64,000 nt of DNA from Glycomyces luteolus (GCF_027622875.1 NZ_JAPZVP010000010.1:1-64000); one strand, 5' to 3'; positions 6,422 to 14,450 are shown, counted from the stretch's first letter. The notes: a model not told the origin generated them from the letters alone. Made by a program: numbers and translations.

Positions 6422-7399
6422 ATGGCTGAAGAATCGAAGAGCCCCTCGAATGGGGCCACCGGCATTCTCGGGAATGAAGTCCGCAAGCTGATGGTCGCGG
6501 TCGGTGATCGCGCCCTGGCAGGTGTGGCCCACAAGATGGACTCGGTCACCGATCGGTTGGCGGAGTACGCAAAGCACCCCGGTGACACCGGGCTCATCAG
6601 CGCGCTCACCGGCAAGAGTTCGAAGGACGGCCCCGGCGCGCTCGCTGGTACAGCAGCGCTCGCCGGCAAGGCCGGAGCCGCGATCGCACGCCCGGCGCAC
6701 CGGATCAAGGACGCATTGACCAGCCACGGAGACGGCAACGGCGGCAACGGCGGCGGCGGCGAAAAGACGAAAGTGACCAACATCGTCGAGGAAATCGACA
6801 TCGGCGCCCCGGTACGCGTGTGCTACGACCAGTGGACGAGGTTCACCGACTTCCCGACGTTCATGAAGAAGGTTGAGAACGTCGAACAGGAGTCGGACGA
6901 GAAGCTGAACTGGAAGGCCCAGGTCTTCTGGTCCCACCGCACCTGGCAGTCGACGATCATCGAGCAGGTTCCAGACCGACGCATCGTCTGGCAGTCGACC
7001 GGCGACAAGGGATATGTCGACGGCGCTGTCACGTTCCACGAACTGGCGCCGGAGATGACCCGCGTCATTCTGGTGCTCGAGTACCACCCGCAGGGACTGT
7101 TCGAACACACCGGGAACCTCTGGCGCGCCCAGGGCCGGCGAGCACGGTTGGAGCTCAAGCACTTCGCCCGGCACGTCATGACCCAAGCCGTCTTGCACCC
7201 CGGCGAGGTCGAAGGCTGGCGCGGGGAGATCCACGATGGCCACGTGGAGTCCGAGGAGTCCGAGGAGTCTGAGGAGTCTGAGGAGTCCGCGGAGTCTGAG
7301 GAGTCCGCGGAGTCCAAAGAGTCCGGGGAGTCCGAGGAATCGCCCGAAGATGCGGAATCGACATCGCGCGCGCAGGACCAGGACAAGGCCACCGATTGA
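6422..7399 (+). CDS. gvpZ: SRPBCC family protein of the gas-vesicle cluster, GvpZ-like
   Basis: A 325-residue protein with three parts: an N-terminal helical segment (residues about 10-100), a polyketide cyclase/SRPBCC fold (about 118-265, with VTNIVEEIDIGAPVRVCYDQ, FTDFPTFMKKVENVEQ, GAVTFHELAPEMTRVIL), and an acidic Glu/Ser repeat tail. SRPBCC proteins bind hydrophobic ligands; in Streptomyces gas-vesicle clusters this type is gvpZ. I prefer the ATG at 6422; a GTG at 6413 overlapping the previous stop is an alternative. The tail is encoded by a 9-nt tandem repeat (7246-7340). Confidence 0.75.
   Translation: MAEESKSPSNGATGILGNEVRKLMVAVGDRALAGVAHKMDSVTDRLAEYAKHPGDTGLISALTGKSSKDGPGALAGTAALAGKAGAAIARPAHRIKDALTSHGDGNGGNGGGGEKTKVTNIVEEIDIGAPVRVCYDQWTRFTDFPTFMKKVENVEQESDEKLNWKAQVFWSHRTWQSTIIEQVPDRRIVWQSTGDKGYVDGAVTFHELAPEMTRVILVLEYHPQGLFEHTGNLWRAQGRRARLELKHFARHVMTQAVLHPGEVEGWRGEIHDGHVESEESEESEESEESAESEESAESKESGESEESPEDAESTSRAQDQDKATD
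7246..7340 (+). repeat. 9-nt tandem coding repeat (Glu-Ser-rich tail)
   Basis: Approximate repeats of GAGGAGTCY encode the EESEESEES-type end of the SRPBCC protein. Such repeats are prone to in-frame copy-number change. Confidence 0.8.
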
Positions 7400-7444
7400 T
7401 CGAAGCACCGGCCCGGGACACCGGGCCGGTAAGGGAGCGAACCT

Positions 7445-7852
7445 ATGACTACCGATATAGAACCGGTCGGCGGAGGAGGCGGGGTGCAGCGCTCGCAGGC
7501 GGGCTCCAGCCTGGCCGACGTCGTCGACACGATCCTCGACAAAGGCCTCGTGATCGACGCGTATGTGTCGGCTTCGCTGGTCGGCATCGAACTGCTCACC
7601 GTCAACGCCCGCATCGTCGTAGCAAGCGTGGACACCTATCTCGATTTCGCCGAAGCGGCCAACCGATTGGACCTGTCCTCCAGCCAGGGCAAGGGACTGC
7701 CGGAGATCGTCGAGAACGTGCAGGAAGACGGATCGCAGAAGAAGTTGAAGGGCGCCACCAAAGGCGCACTGGAGGCCGCGGGCGAGAAGATCCGCAACGT
7801 CGCGGGCCTCGATGAGGAGAAGGAGCGGGAACCGTCCCGCAGCAAAGACTGA
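7445..7852 (+). CDS. gvpA: Gas vesicle structural protein GvpA (GvpA/GvpJ family)
   Basis: A 135-residue protein whose residues about 20-80 form the GvpA core: [20 protein letters not shown] (amphipathic helix 1), the beta-hairpin [20 protein letters not shown], and helix 2 [13 protein letters not shown]. GvpA polymerises into the ribs of the gas-vesicle wall. Of the three GvpA/J-family genes here it is closest to GvpA, although actinomycete GvpA has a C-terminal extension (here residues 80-135, charged) that cyanobacterial GvpA lacks. Start ATG with RBS GGGAG. It heads the canonical part of the operon. Confidence 0.9.
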   Translation: MTTDIEPVGGGGGVQRSQAGSSLADVVDTILDKGLVIDAYVSASLVGIELLTVNARIVVASVDTYLDFAEAANRLDLSSSQGKGLPEIVENVQEDGSQKKLKGATKGALEAAGEKIRNVAGLDEEKEREPSRSKD

Positions 7853-7878
7853 TCAGTTGCACTTGAAGGAGGACGTCG

Positions 7879-8664
7879 ATGACACCGCCGGAAAACGGGA
7901 AGGCGGAGCGGCGAGTAGGGGTCTACGTCTACGGGATCGTCCCCGGGGATGTGGAACTCGTGCCCGACTCCAAAGGCGTCGGGGACCCGCCCGGCGAGAT
8001 CCAGTTGGTCCATCAAGGCGATGTCGCGGCCCTGGTGAGCGAGGTCGAATTGGACAAGAAGCTCGGGCGCGCAGCGGACCTCAAGCTGCACGAGCGCCTG
8101 CTCGACTCGACCGTCGCCGCGGAGATCCCGGTGCTGCCGCTGCGCTTCGGCGCGGTGCTGAGCAGCCGGGAGGCGGTCAGCGACGAGCTGCTGGGCACCA
8201 ACAGCGACTTGTTCGCATCCGCCCTTGAGGAGCTGGAGGGGCGCGCCGAGTACATCGTCCAAGGCCGGTACGAAGAGGAAGCAGTGTTGAGGGAGGTGCT
8301 GTCAGAGAACAGCGCCGCGGCGAGCCTCAAAGACCAGCTCAAGGACCTGCCTGAAGACGAGGCCGAGAATCTGCGGATCGAGCTGGGCGAGACTATCCAC
8401 CAGGCGGTCGAGGCCAAGAGGGAGGCGGACAGCGGGCGAGTGATCGAAGCACTCGCGGACCACGTCGTCGCCACCGCCGCCCGGGAGCCGAGCCATGAGT
8501 TGGATGCGGTCAACGTCGCGGTCCTCGCCAAGCTCTCCGATGAGAAGGAGATCGAGGAATCCGTCGAAGCGCTGGCCTCCGATTGGGAAGGCCGGGTCAA
8601 CCTGCGGCTGCGCGGGCCGCTCGCGCCGTACGACTTCGTGGTGCAGCTCAAGCCCGGAGACTGA
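7879..8664 (+). CDS. gvpF: Gas vesicle protein GvpF/GvpL family (first copy)
   Basis: A 261-residue GvpL/GvpF-family protein: start VGVYVYGIVPGDVEL, helix with DLKLHERLLDSTVAA, strand IPVLPLRFGAVLSS and the C-terminal ferredoxin-like part ending VNLRLRGPLAPYDFVVQL. These accessory proteins bind GvpA and are needed to begin shell assembly. Strong RBS (AAGGAGG) before the ATG. It comes directly after gvpA and just before gvpG, the usual F-G order, so I assign gvpF to this copy and gvpL to the later one. Confidence 0.92.
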   Translation: MTPPENGKAERRVGVYVYGIVPGDVELVPDSKGVGDPPGEIQLVHQGDVAALVSEVELDKKLGRAADLKLHERLLDSTVAAEIPVLPLRFGAVLSSREAVSDELLGTNSDLFASALEELEGRAEYIVQGRYEEEAVLREVLSENSAAASLKDQLKDLPEDEAENLRIELGETIHQAVEAKREADSGRVIEALADHVVATAAREPSHELDAVNVAVLAKLSDEKEIEESVEALASDWEGRVNLRLRGPLAPYDFVVQLKPGD

Positions 8665-8665
8665 G

Positions 8666-8953
8666 ATGAACCTGTTCTCGATCCTCCTGGAGCTCCCGCT
8701 GGCGCCGCTGCGCGGCGTGGTCGCCGTCTCGAGGATCATCCAGACCCAAGCCGAGCGCGAGCTGTACGACCCGGCGGCGCTGCGCCGCCGGATCGAGGAG
8801 ACGGACGCTGCGGTTGAGGCCGGGGAGCTCACCGAGGAGGAAGCCGAGCAGGAGCAGCAGGAAACCCTTGAAGCCGCCGTCGTGCCCACTGCCCCTGATG
8901 CAGCGGAGGCAGCCGAACCGGACGAGGACGACGGCGACGAGAGTGAGGAGTGA
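8666..8953 (+). CDS. gvpG: Gas vesicle protein GvpG
   Basis: A 95-residue protein with the GvpG pattern: hydrophobic N-terminus (MNLFSILLELPLAPLRGVV), helix with ERELYDPAALRRRIEE, and a coiled-coil AGELTEEEAEQEQQETLEA, then a Pro/Ala/Glu acidic tail. GvpG is an accessory assembly factor that interacts with GvpF/L. The ATG lies one base after the gvpF stop, so translation is coupled. Confidence 0.88.
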   Translation: MNLFSILLELPLAPLRGVVAVSRIIQTQAERELYDPAALRRRIEETDAAVEAGELTEEEAEQEQQETLEAAVVPTAPDAAEAAEPDEDDGDESEE

Positions 8954-8956
8954 CCA

Positions 8957-9262
8957 GTGGGAGAAGAGGCAGAGAAGTCCGAAGAGGAAACCTCTGAGGG
9001 CATGACCGCCGCGCGTGCCGCTCAGGTCGGCCTGCGGCAGATCTCCGAGCTGATCGACAAGGAGACCCTCGGAGTGACATCGGTGGAATCCGCGGAGGAC
9101 GGCTGGCGGGTCGGCGTCGAGGTGCTGGAGGACCGTCGCGTGCCCTCGTCCACCGACATGCTCGCCTTGTACGAGCTGCAATTGTCCGAGGACGGGACCC
9201 TGCAGGGGTACAGCCGCAAGCGGCGGTACTCCCGCGGGAGCAGCGAGAACAGGGGGCAGTGA
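8957..9262 (+). CDS. gvpO: Gas vesicle protein GvpO
   Basis: A 101-residue protein matching GvpO: AARAAQVGLRQISELIDKET, the strand pair VTSVESAEDGWRVGVEVLED, and the end YELQLSEDGTLQGYSRKRRY. GvpO is required for vesicle formation in haloarchaea and is conserved in actinomycete clusters. GTG start three bases after the gvpG stop. In the S. coelicolor-type order gvpO precedes gvpA; here it lies between gvpG and gvpJ, so the operon is rearranged. Confidence 0.9.
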   Translation: MGEEAEKSEEETSEGMTAARAAQVGLRQISELIDKETLGVTSVESAEDGWRVGVEVLEDRRVPSSTDMLALYELQLSEDGTLQGYSRKRRYSRGSSENRGQ

Positions 9263-9657
9263 TGACCGACGGACGCCAATCAGCGGTATCTCCCCAGTCC
9301 GGTGCGATGGCGCCCTCGGGCGGCCGCGACTCGACGAACCTCGGCGACATCTTGGAACGGGTTCTGGATCGCGGGCTGGTGATCGTGGGCGACATCCGCA
9401 TCAGCCTGCTCGACATCGAGCTGCTCACCATCAAACTGCGCCTTCTGGTGGCGTCCGTGGACACCGCCCGACAGTTGGGGATCGACTGGTGGGAGCACGA
9501 CCCGTGGCTCACCTCCGCGGCTCGCACGGAGTTGCCGGACAGTCAGCGCAGCGGCGAAATCGACCAGTCAGCAGAAGAGAACGAGCTTGAGGCCGGCGAT
9601 GAGGACGAAACGGCCTCCGAAGACGACGAAGCGGATGAGGAAGAAGAGGAGTCGTGA
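9262..9657 (+). CDS. gvpJ: Gas vesicle protein GvpJ (GvpA/J family)
   Basis: A 131-residue protein with a GvpA-like core at about residues 26-80 (LGDILERVLDRGLVIVGDIR, ISLLDIELLTIKLRLLVASV, DTARQLGIDWW). The ending IDWW is typical of GvpJ, a minor shell-tip component, not of the main rib protein. The C-terminal 45 residues are very acidic. The ATG overlaps the gvpO TGA; a GTG one codon earlier is possible. Confidence 0.88.
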   Translation: MTDGRQSAVSPQSGAMAPSGGRDSTNLGDILERVLDRGLVIVGDIRISLLDIELLTIKLRLLVASVDTARQLGIDWWEHDPWLTSAARTELPDSQRSGEIDQSAEENELEAGDEDETASEDDEADEEEEES

Positions 9658-10466
9658 TGCCCGGCAGCGGCGTGTGGCTCTACGCGGTGTCCTCCCGCCT
9701 GGTCTCCGAAGCAGGCCTGGCGGGGACGACCGGTGTCGACGCGGAGCGATTGCGAACCGTGGAACGGGACGGGCTGGTCGCGGTCGTCGGCTCGGTCGAC
9801 CTGGACGAGTTCGGCGAAGCGCCCTTGCGCCGCAAACTCGACCACCTCGAAACGCTGGAGGCGATCGCACGGGCGCACCACGCGGTCGTCGACGCCGCCG
9901 CCCGCCTCGCACCCGTGGTCCCGATCCGTCTCGCCACTGTGTACCGCGGCGACGACGGGATCGCCGATCTGCTCGCGCAGCGGCATGACGAACTCACCAC
10001 CGCGCTCGAACGCATCTCGGGACGCTTCGAGTGGGGTGTAAAGGCCTATGCGGCGCCCGCGTCGCCTGCCGAACCGGACGCGGAGGCGACCTCCGACGCC
10101 GGTCCTGGGACCGCGTACCTGCTGCGCCGCCGAACGCAACTGGAGACGCTGGACCGCGCCCGGCAGACGGCAGTGGACAGCGCCGAACACGTACACGCCA
10201 GGCTGAGCGAGATCGCGGTGGCGTCGCGTCGGCACGCCCCGCAGGACGCGCAGCTGACGGGCACGCCAGAGTGGATGGTGCTCAACGGCGCGTACCTGGT
10301 CGACGTGACGCGGGCCGATGAATTCGCGCACGCGGTCGACTCGCTGAAGGCCGCGCAGCCCACCGTCAGGCTTGAGCTGACCGGACCATGGCCGCCCTAC
10401 TCCTTCACCGCGGGCGAGCCGGCGGAAGCCGACGACGCCGCTCAGGAAGCAGAGGCCCGGACATGA
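9657..10466 (+). CDS. gvpL: Gas vesicle protein GvpL/GvpF family (second copy)
   Basis: A 269-residue second GvpL/F paralogue: VWLYAVSSRLVSEAGLA start, VDLDEFGEAPLRRKLDHLE, ARLAPVVPIRLATVYRGDDG, ERISGRFEWGVKAYAAP and the final VRLELTGPWPPYSFTAGE. GvpL forms a multi-subunit assembly complex with the other accessory Gvps. The ATG overlaps the gvpJ stop by one base. It is quite diverged from the first copy, consistent with distinct F and L roles. Confidence 0.9.
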   Translation: MPGSGVWLYAVSSRLVSEAGLAGTTGVDAERLRTVERDGLVAVVGSVDLDEFGEAPLRRKLDHLETLEAIARAHHAVVDAAARLAPVVPIRLATVYRGDDGIADLLAQRHDELTTALERISGRFEWGVKAYAAPASPAEPDAEATSDAGPGTAYLLRRRTQLETLDRARQTAVDSAEHVHARLSEIAVASRRHAPQDAQLTGTPEWMVLNGAYLVDVTRADEFAHAVDSLKAAQPTVRLELTGPWPPYSFTAGEPAEADDAAQEAEART

Positions 10467-10705
10467 CCGACGCGACTCCGGCACGCCGAACGGATCAGGC
10501 GATGGCGCCCCAGCGGATCGCGCTGGTCGACCTGCTCGACCGGGTACTCGCGACCGGGGTGGTCGTGACCGGCGACGTGACCATATCGATCGCCGACGTC
10601 GACCTGGTGTACATCTCGCTCCAGGCGCTCATCTCGTCCGTGCGGGCAGGCGGCCCCGGACCGCCGCCCCCGGCCGGCATGGACCAGCAAGCGGGGCGGT
10701 CATGA
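10463..10705 (+). CDS. gvpS: Gas vesicle protein GvpS (GvpA/J family, short)
   Basis: An 80-residue, minimal GvpA-family protein: PQRIALVDLLDRVLATGVVV, TGDVTISIADVDLVYISLQA, LISSV. It keeps the helix-beta-hairpin-helix order but lacks an extended C-terminus. In actinomycete clusters a third GvpA/J-type gene between gvpL and gvpK is called gvpS. The ATG overlaps the gvpL TGA (ATGA), as does the junction to gvpK. Confidence 0.85.
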   Translation: MTDATPARRTDQAMAPQRIALVDLLDRVLATGVVVTGDVTISIADVDLVYISLQALISSVRAGGPGPPPPAGMDQQAGRS

Positions 10706-11025
10706 GCGATCCCCAAGCGCCGCAACCGGAACAGCCGAGCTCCGGCTCCCTCCAGCCCCGGATCGAGGTCGACCGGGAATCCGTGGAACGGGGCGTCGCC
10801 GGGCTGGTCCTGACCATCGTCGAACTCGTGCGCCAACTCATGGAGCGGCAGGCGATCCGGCGGATCGACCAAGGCGACCTCACCGACGACCAGATCGAGC
10901 AGATCGGCGCCACGCTGATGGCGCTCGAGGAGAAGATGACGGAGCTTCGGGAGCACTTCGGATTGTCGCCCGAGGATCTCAACATCGACCTCGGCCCGCT
11001 AGGGCCGCTGCTGCCCCGGGAATGA
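10702..11025 (+). CDS. gvpK: Gas vesicle protein GvpK
   Basis: A 107-residue protein with the full GvpK signature: VERGVAGLVLTIVELVRQLM, ERQAIRRIDQGDLTDDQIEQ, IGATLMALEEKMTELREHFG and LNIDLGPLGPLL. GvpK is an essential accessory protein of gas-vesicle assembly. It is the last gene of the operon, coupled to gvpS by ATGA. No strong terminator follows. Confidence 0.95.
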   Translation: MSDPQAPQPEQPSSGSLQPRIEVDRESVERGVAGLVLTIVELVRQLMERQAIRRIDQGDLTDDQIEQIGATLMALEEKMTELREHFGLSPEDLNIDLGPLGPLLPRE

Positions 11026-11206
11026 CCAGCACGGACCGGGGCGCGCATCCGACCTCGTCGAGTGCTCGGTATCGGGCAGGGCCATTTCCCCCACGAGCGG
11101 CCTGCCTCACCACGACGATCGAACACCCCGGCCGGGAAACCGGAGGTCCGGCCGATGGGGCGGGCCCTGGCCTTGGCGTGGTCGAAGCGGCTGGCAGGTC
11201 CGGCGG

Positions 11207-11219
11207 CTTACGTTGTACG
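11207..11219. promoter_or_regulatory. Possible degenerate operator before the TetR gene
   Basis: CTTACGTTGTACG resembles the two perfect CTTAC-N3-GTAAG sites upstream of the dehydrogenase gene (one arm mismatch). It lies about 25 bases before the TetR start and could mediate autoregulation. Confidence 0.35.
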
Positions 11220-11244
11220 GTACGGTCGCCGGGAAGGGGTGGCG

Positions 11245-11934
11245 ATGGCTGGCGTGCGTGGAGGTTCGGGGCCAGGGCAGCAGGTCGGGTTGAGTCGGCC
11301 GCGGGTGCTGCGCGGTGCGGTGGCGATCGCGGACGAGCGCGGGCTGGCGGCGCTGACGATGCGGAGCCTGGCGGAGTCGCTGGGGGTCGAGGCGATGTCG
11401 CTGTACCACCATGTGGCGAACAAGGAAGCGGTGCTCGACGGGCTGGTCGAGGTCGTCATGGCCGAGATCGAGGAGGCCGTGGCGGGCCTCGACGCGCCCG
11501 CGCCCGAGGACGACTGGCAGCGGGCGATGCGGATGCGCGTGCTCGCCGCCCGCGAGGTGCTGGTCCGGCATCCCTGGGCCCCGAGTGTGTTCGAGACGCG
11601 GACCGGGACGAGCCTGGCGGTGGCCCGGTACTTCGACGGGGTGCTCGGGCTGATGCGGCGCGGCGGCTTCAGCTATGAGTTGGGGCATCGCGCCTTGCAC
11701 GCCTTGGGAAGTCGGGCACTCGGGTTCTCGCAGGAGCTGTTCGAGCCCGACGGGATCGAGGCTCCCGAGGAGGCGCTGGCGGCGATGGCCGAGGAGGTGC
11801 CGCATCTGGTGGCGATGATCGCGGACGCGTCGCACGGCGGCGCGGTGCTCGGCTGGTGCGACTACCAGGCCGAGTTCGAGTTCGGTCTGGATCTGATCCT
11901 GGACGGTCTGGAGCGGCTGCGCGCCGCCGGTTAG
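11245..11934 (+). CDS. TetR/AcrR family regulator (TetR_C type)
   Basis: A 229-residue TetR-family repressor. The N-terminal HTH is LSRPRVLRGAVAIADERGLA, LTMRSLAESLGVEAMSLYHH, VANKEAVLDGLV, and the C-terminus is of the tetracycline-repressor type (RHPWAPSVFETRTGTSLA, FEFGLDLILDGLERL). I start it at the ATG at 11245, six residues beyond a GGGGTGGCG site; longer frames upstream lack coding character. The downstream dehydrogenase promoter carries two perfect CTTAC-N3-GTAAG palindromes, probably its operators. Confidence 0.9.
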   Translation: MAGVRGGSGPGQQVGLSRPRVLRGAVAIADERGLAALTMRSLAESLGVEAMSLYHHVANKEAVLDGLVEVVMAEIEEAVAGLDAPAPEDDWQRAMRMRVLAAREVLVRHPWAPSVFETRTGTSLAVARYFDGVLGLMRRGGFSYELGHRALHALGSRALGFSQELFEPDGIEAPEEALAAMAEEVPHLVAMIADASHGGAVLGWCDYQAEFEFGLDLILDGLERLRAAG

Positions 11935-11978
11935 GCCGGTTTTCTCCCTGTTCACGCTGGTAGGGCATCGGTCGGCGC

Positions 11979-12007
11979 TTGACAAGCTTACAGCGTAAGT
12001 CTATTGT
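11979..12007 (+). promoter_or_regulatory. Promoter of the MDR dehydrogenase gene
   Basis: TTGACA (11979-11984), 17-nt spacer, TATTGT (12002-12007): a near-consensus housekeeping promoter. The spacer contains one perfect operator palindrome and a second follows the -10. Confidence 0.8.
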
Positions 12008-12022
12008 GGCTTACAACGTAAG
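11987..12022. promoter_or_regulatory. Two perfect TetR-type operators
   Basis: CTTACAGCGTAAG (11987-11999) lies between -35 and -10, and CTTACAACGTAAG (12010-12022) lies just after the -10. Both have CTTAC/GTAAG arms with a 3-nt centre, 23 bp centre to centre. Binding would block RNA polymerase. The adjacent TetR protein is the obvious candidate. Confidence 0.75.
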
Positions 12023-12039
12023 ATCGTGGAGGAGCTGTC

Positions 12040-13035
12040 GTGAGAGCCATCGTTCAGGAGCGCTACGGGCCACCCCGGGAAGTGCTCAGACTCAAGGAGA
12101 TCGACCGGCCGACGCCCGGTCCAGGCGAGGTGCTCGTGCGCGTGCGGGCCAGCAGCGTCAACACCCCCGACTGGATCGCCGTCACCGGCATTCCCTACGT
12201 GCTGCGGCTTCAAAGCGGCAGGCTTTCCGCCAATGTGGTGCGCGGCAGCGATGTCGCCGGGATCGTCGAAGCGCTCGGCGCGGGCGTCACGGATATCGGC
12301 GTGGGCGACGCGGTGTTCGGATCACTGTGGACGAGTCGGCTCGTGACGGCCGGGGCGTTCGCGGAATTCGCAGCGGTGCCCGCCGCTCAGCTCGCGCCGG
12401 TGCCGTCCGGCGTGGGATTCGGGGAGGCGGCGGCTTCGGTCATGTCGGGAGTGACCGCGTTGTGCGCCATGCGGGATACCGTGAGCGTCCGAAAGGGAAT
12501 GAAAGTGCTGGTGAACGGCGCCTCTGGCGGCGTGGGGACGTTCGCCGTCCAATTGGCCGCGAATTTCGGCGCCGAAGTGACCGGCGTATGCGGGCCCTCG
12601 AATGTCGAGATCGTGCGTGAACTCGGCGCGAGCCACGTCATCGACTACACCGAAACGGATTTCACTCAGGGGAATGAACAGTACGACGTCATCCTCGACA
12701 ATGTCCTCAATCATCCGCCGCGCCGCACAGCCCGGGCGCTGGCCCCCGGCGGCGTCCTCGTCCCCAACAGTGTCGGGAACAGCGGCGGACTGCTCGCCGG
12801 GCTCGGCCGGATGGCCCGCGCGAAGCTGCTGGGGCTGACCGGGCGCGCCGATGTGCGCTTCTCGCCCTCGGAGGCGACCCGCGAAAACCTCACGGCCATA
12901 GGGGAACTGCTCGGCTCGGGCGAGATCAGGGCGGTCATCGACCGCTCCTATCCGCTGGAGGAGACTCCGGAGGCCGTAGCCCACATGTTCGGGCACCACG
13001 CCCGCGGCAATGTCGTCATCACCGTGGCGGATTGA
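12040..13035 (+). CDS. NAD(P)-dependent alcohol dehydrogenase / quinone oxidoreductase (MDR)
   Basis: A 331-residue zinc-independent medium-chain dehydrogenase/reductase. The GroES-like N-terminus has PGPGEVLVRVRASSVNTPDW and RGSDVAGIVEALGAGV. The Rossmann domain carries VLVNGASGGVGTFAVQLAAN (GxGxxG-type) and GASHVIDYTETDF. Zinc-binding residues of true alcohol dehydrogenases are missing, so a quinone or enone reductase is likely. GTG start with RBS GGAGGAG. A TetR gene and clear operators upstream suggest induction by a small molecule, probably an electrophile or drug. Confidence 0.9.
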   Translation: MRAIVQERYGPPREVLRLKEIDRPTPGPGEVLVRVRASSVNTPDWIAVTGIPYVLRLQSGRLSANVVRGSDVAGIVEALGAGVTDIGVGDAVFGSLWTSRLVTAGAFAEFAAVPAAQLAPVPSGVGFGEAAASVMSGVTALCAMRDTVSVRKGMKVLVNGASGGVGTFAVQLAANFGAEVTGVCGPSNVEIVRELGASHVIDYTETDFTQGNEQYDVILDNVLNHPPRRTARALAPGGVLVPNSVGNSGGLLAGLGRMARAKLLGLTGRADVRFSPSEATRENLTAIGELLGSGEIRAVIDRSYPLEETPEAVAHMFGHHARGNVVITVAD

Positions 13036-13051
13036 CCCCCGGACACCATGA

Positions 13052-13084
13052 AAGCCGCTGTCCTTCGATGAAGGGCAGCGGCTT
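13052..13084. terminator. Bidirectional terminator hairpin
   Basis: AAGCCGCTG-T-CCTTC pairs with GAAGG-G-CAGCGGCTT around a 3-nt loop, between the convergent dehydrogenase and cold-shock genes. The A/T ends give a U-tract-like tail both ways. Confidence 0.85.
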
Positions 13085-13105
13085 CGTGTTTAAGAGCTGT
13101 GGAGG

Positions 13106-13309
13106 CTAGAGCGCGCGCAGGTTAGCGGCCTGCGGACCCTTGTTGCCCTGCTCGATGTCGAACTCGACGCGCTGGTTCTCTTCGAGCGACTTGTAGCCGT
13201 TGCCGGTGATCGCGGAGAAGTGAACGAAGATGTCGGGGCCGTCGCCCTCCGGAGCGATGAAGCCGAAGCCCTTCTCCGAGTTGAACCACTTAACGGTGCC
13301 TTGCGCCAT
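13106..13309 (-). CDS. Cold-shock protein (CspA family)
   Basis: A 67-residue single cold-shock domain with both RNA-binding motifs, KGFGFIAP (RNP1) and DIFVHFSAI (RNP2), start [18 protein letters not shown] and end [12 protein letters not shown]. It binds single-stranded nucleic acid and acts as an RNA chaperone. The start is the ATG at 13309. About 130-150 bases upstream have no gene and could be a long 5' leader as known for csp mRNAs, though no structure was verified. It is monocistronic, ending at a strong terminator. Confidence 0.97.
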   Translation of the reverse strand: MAQGTVKWFNSEKGFGFIAPEGDGPDIFVHFSAITGNGYKSLEENQRVEFDIEQGNKGPQAANLRAL

Positions 13310-13572
13310 GCTGAAATATCCTTGGTGTTGATGCTCAGACCGACGGTTTCGCAATCCGGGTTTTCACGCCCTGATCTTCAGCCGCCACACGGTCTGATAT
13401 TGCCGCCATTGCTGGCGCTTCACCACTCCGGTTCGCATTGCTTTGAACCGAGGTGACCCCTGGACACTACATCACCGCCGCCTCATTGCACCCGGCCAAC
13501 GCGGAAATTATTCTCGCATTTGGTTGTTTGTCCGGTAATGTCCCAGGTTTTTGCGCAGATTGGTGCCGAAGG

Positions 13573-14418
13573 TCATGTGCGAAGGGGCCGGTTCCCGGCG
13601 CGGCGGCGGGCGCTAGCGGCAAGCAAGAGCGTCTCGATCGCGCGGGCGACGCCGTCGTCGTCGTTCGGTCCGCAGCGGTGAGTGGCGGCCGCGGCCGCTT
13701 CGGGGTGGGCACCGGCGACGGCGTAGGACCGGCCCGCCCAGCGCAGCATCGGGACGTCGTTGGGCATGTCCCCGAATGCGGCCACCTCAGCCGATGCGAT
13801 GCCGCGAGCGGTGCACCAGGCGGCGAGCGCGGTGGATTTGGAGACGTCGGCGGCGGTGATCTCCAGCAGGCCTTCGCCGCCCGAGTGGGAGACGTGCACG
13901 CCGGGGAGCGCGAGGTCGCGGGCGGCGGTGAGCATCGCGTCGGCGCGGCCGTCGGCGTCGTGGACGAGCAGTTTCACGATCGGGGCGGCGGCGGTGAAGA
14001 TCTCGCCGAAGTCCTCGACGAAGACGCGATTGTCGCCGACGCTGTCCACTTTGCGGTAGCCCGGTTCGGCGACGACCTCGAAGCCGGTCTCGACCGCGGT
14101 CTTGACGCCGGGGAGGGCGGCCCGGAGCGTCTTCGCCACGGCCGCAGCGGTTTCCGGCTCGAGGGTGCGGGTCGAGTCGATCTCGCGCCGGGTAAGGGAG
14201 TAGACGATCGCGCCGTTCGAGCAGATCGCGGCGTCGAGTGAGGCGGCGAGGTCGGGCCATGCGTCGAAGACCCGGGGCGGGCGGGCCGTCACCGCGAGCA
14301 CGGCGATGCCTTGGGCTCGGGCGGCTTGCAGCGCAAGGCGGGAGCGTGCGGTGAGAATGCCTCCGGGGGCGAGGAGGGTGCCGTCGAGATCCGTTGCGAT
14401 GACGCGGGGTCGGTTCAC
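13573..14418 (-). CDS. HAD-superfamily hydrolase, Cof type
   Basis: A 281-residue Cof-type (class IIB cap) HAD phosphatase: motif I VIATDLDGTLLAP, motif II region VLAVTARPPR, the catalytic lysine region, and motif IV VAAFGDMPNDVPMLRWAG. These enzymes dephosphorylate sugar phosphates, phosphorylated cofactors or their intermediates; specificity cannot be told. I chose the GTG at 14418 (VNRPRVIATDLDG) because the longer frame upstream overlaps a terminator hairpin. Confidence 0.9.
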   Translation of the reverse strand: MNRPRVIATDLDGTLLAPGGILTARSRLALQAARAQGIAVLAVTARPPRVFDAWPDLAASLDAAICSNGAIVYSLTRREIDSTRTLEPETAAAVAKTLRAALPGVKTAVETGFEVVAEPGYRKVDSVGDNRVFVEDFGEIFTAAAPIVKLLVHDADGRADAMLTAARDLALPGVHVSHSGGEGLLEITAADVSKSTALAAWCTARGIASAEVAAFGDMPNDVPMLRWAGRSYAVAGAHPEAAAAATHRCGPNDDDGVARAIETLLLAASARRRAGNRPLRT

Positions 14419-14450
14419 CGGGCCAGTCTCGCAGGGCGCGGGTGAGCGCC

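Noticed and set aside
11022-11678. Long Arg/Gly-rich plus-strand frame starting at the gvpK stop
   Set aside because: It is a shifted-frame shadow of the TetR gene with no family resemblance and poor codon bias.
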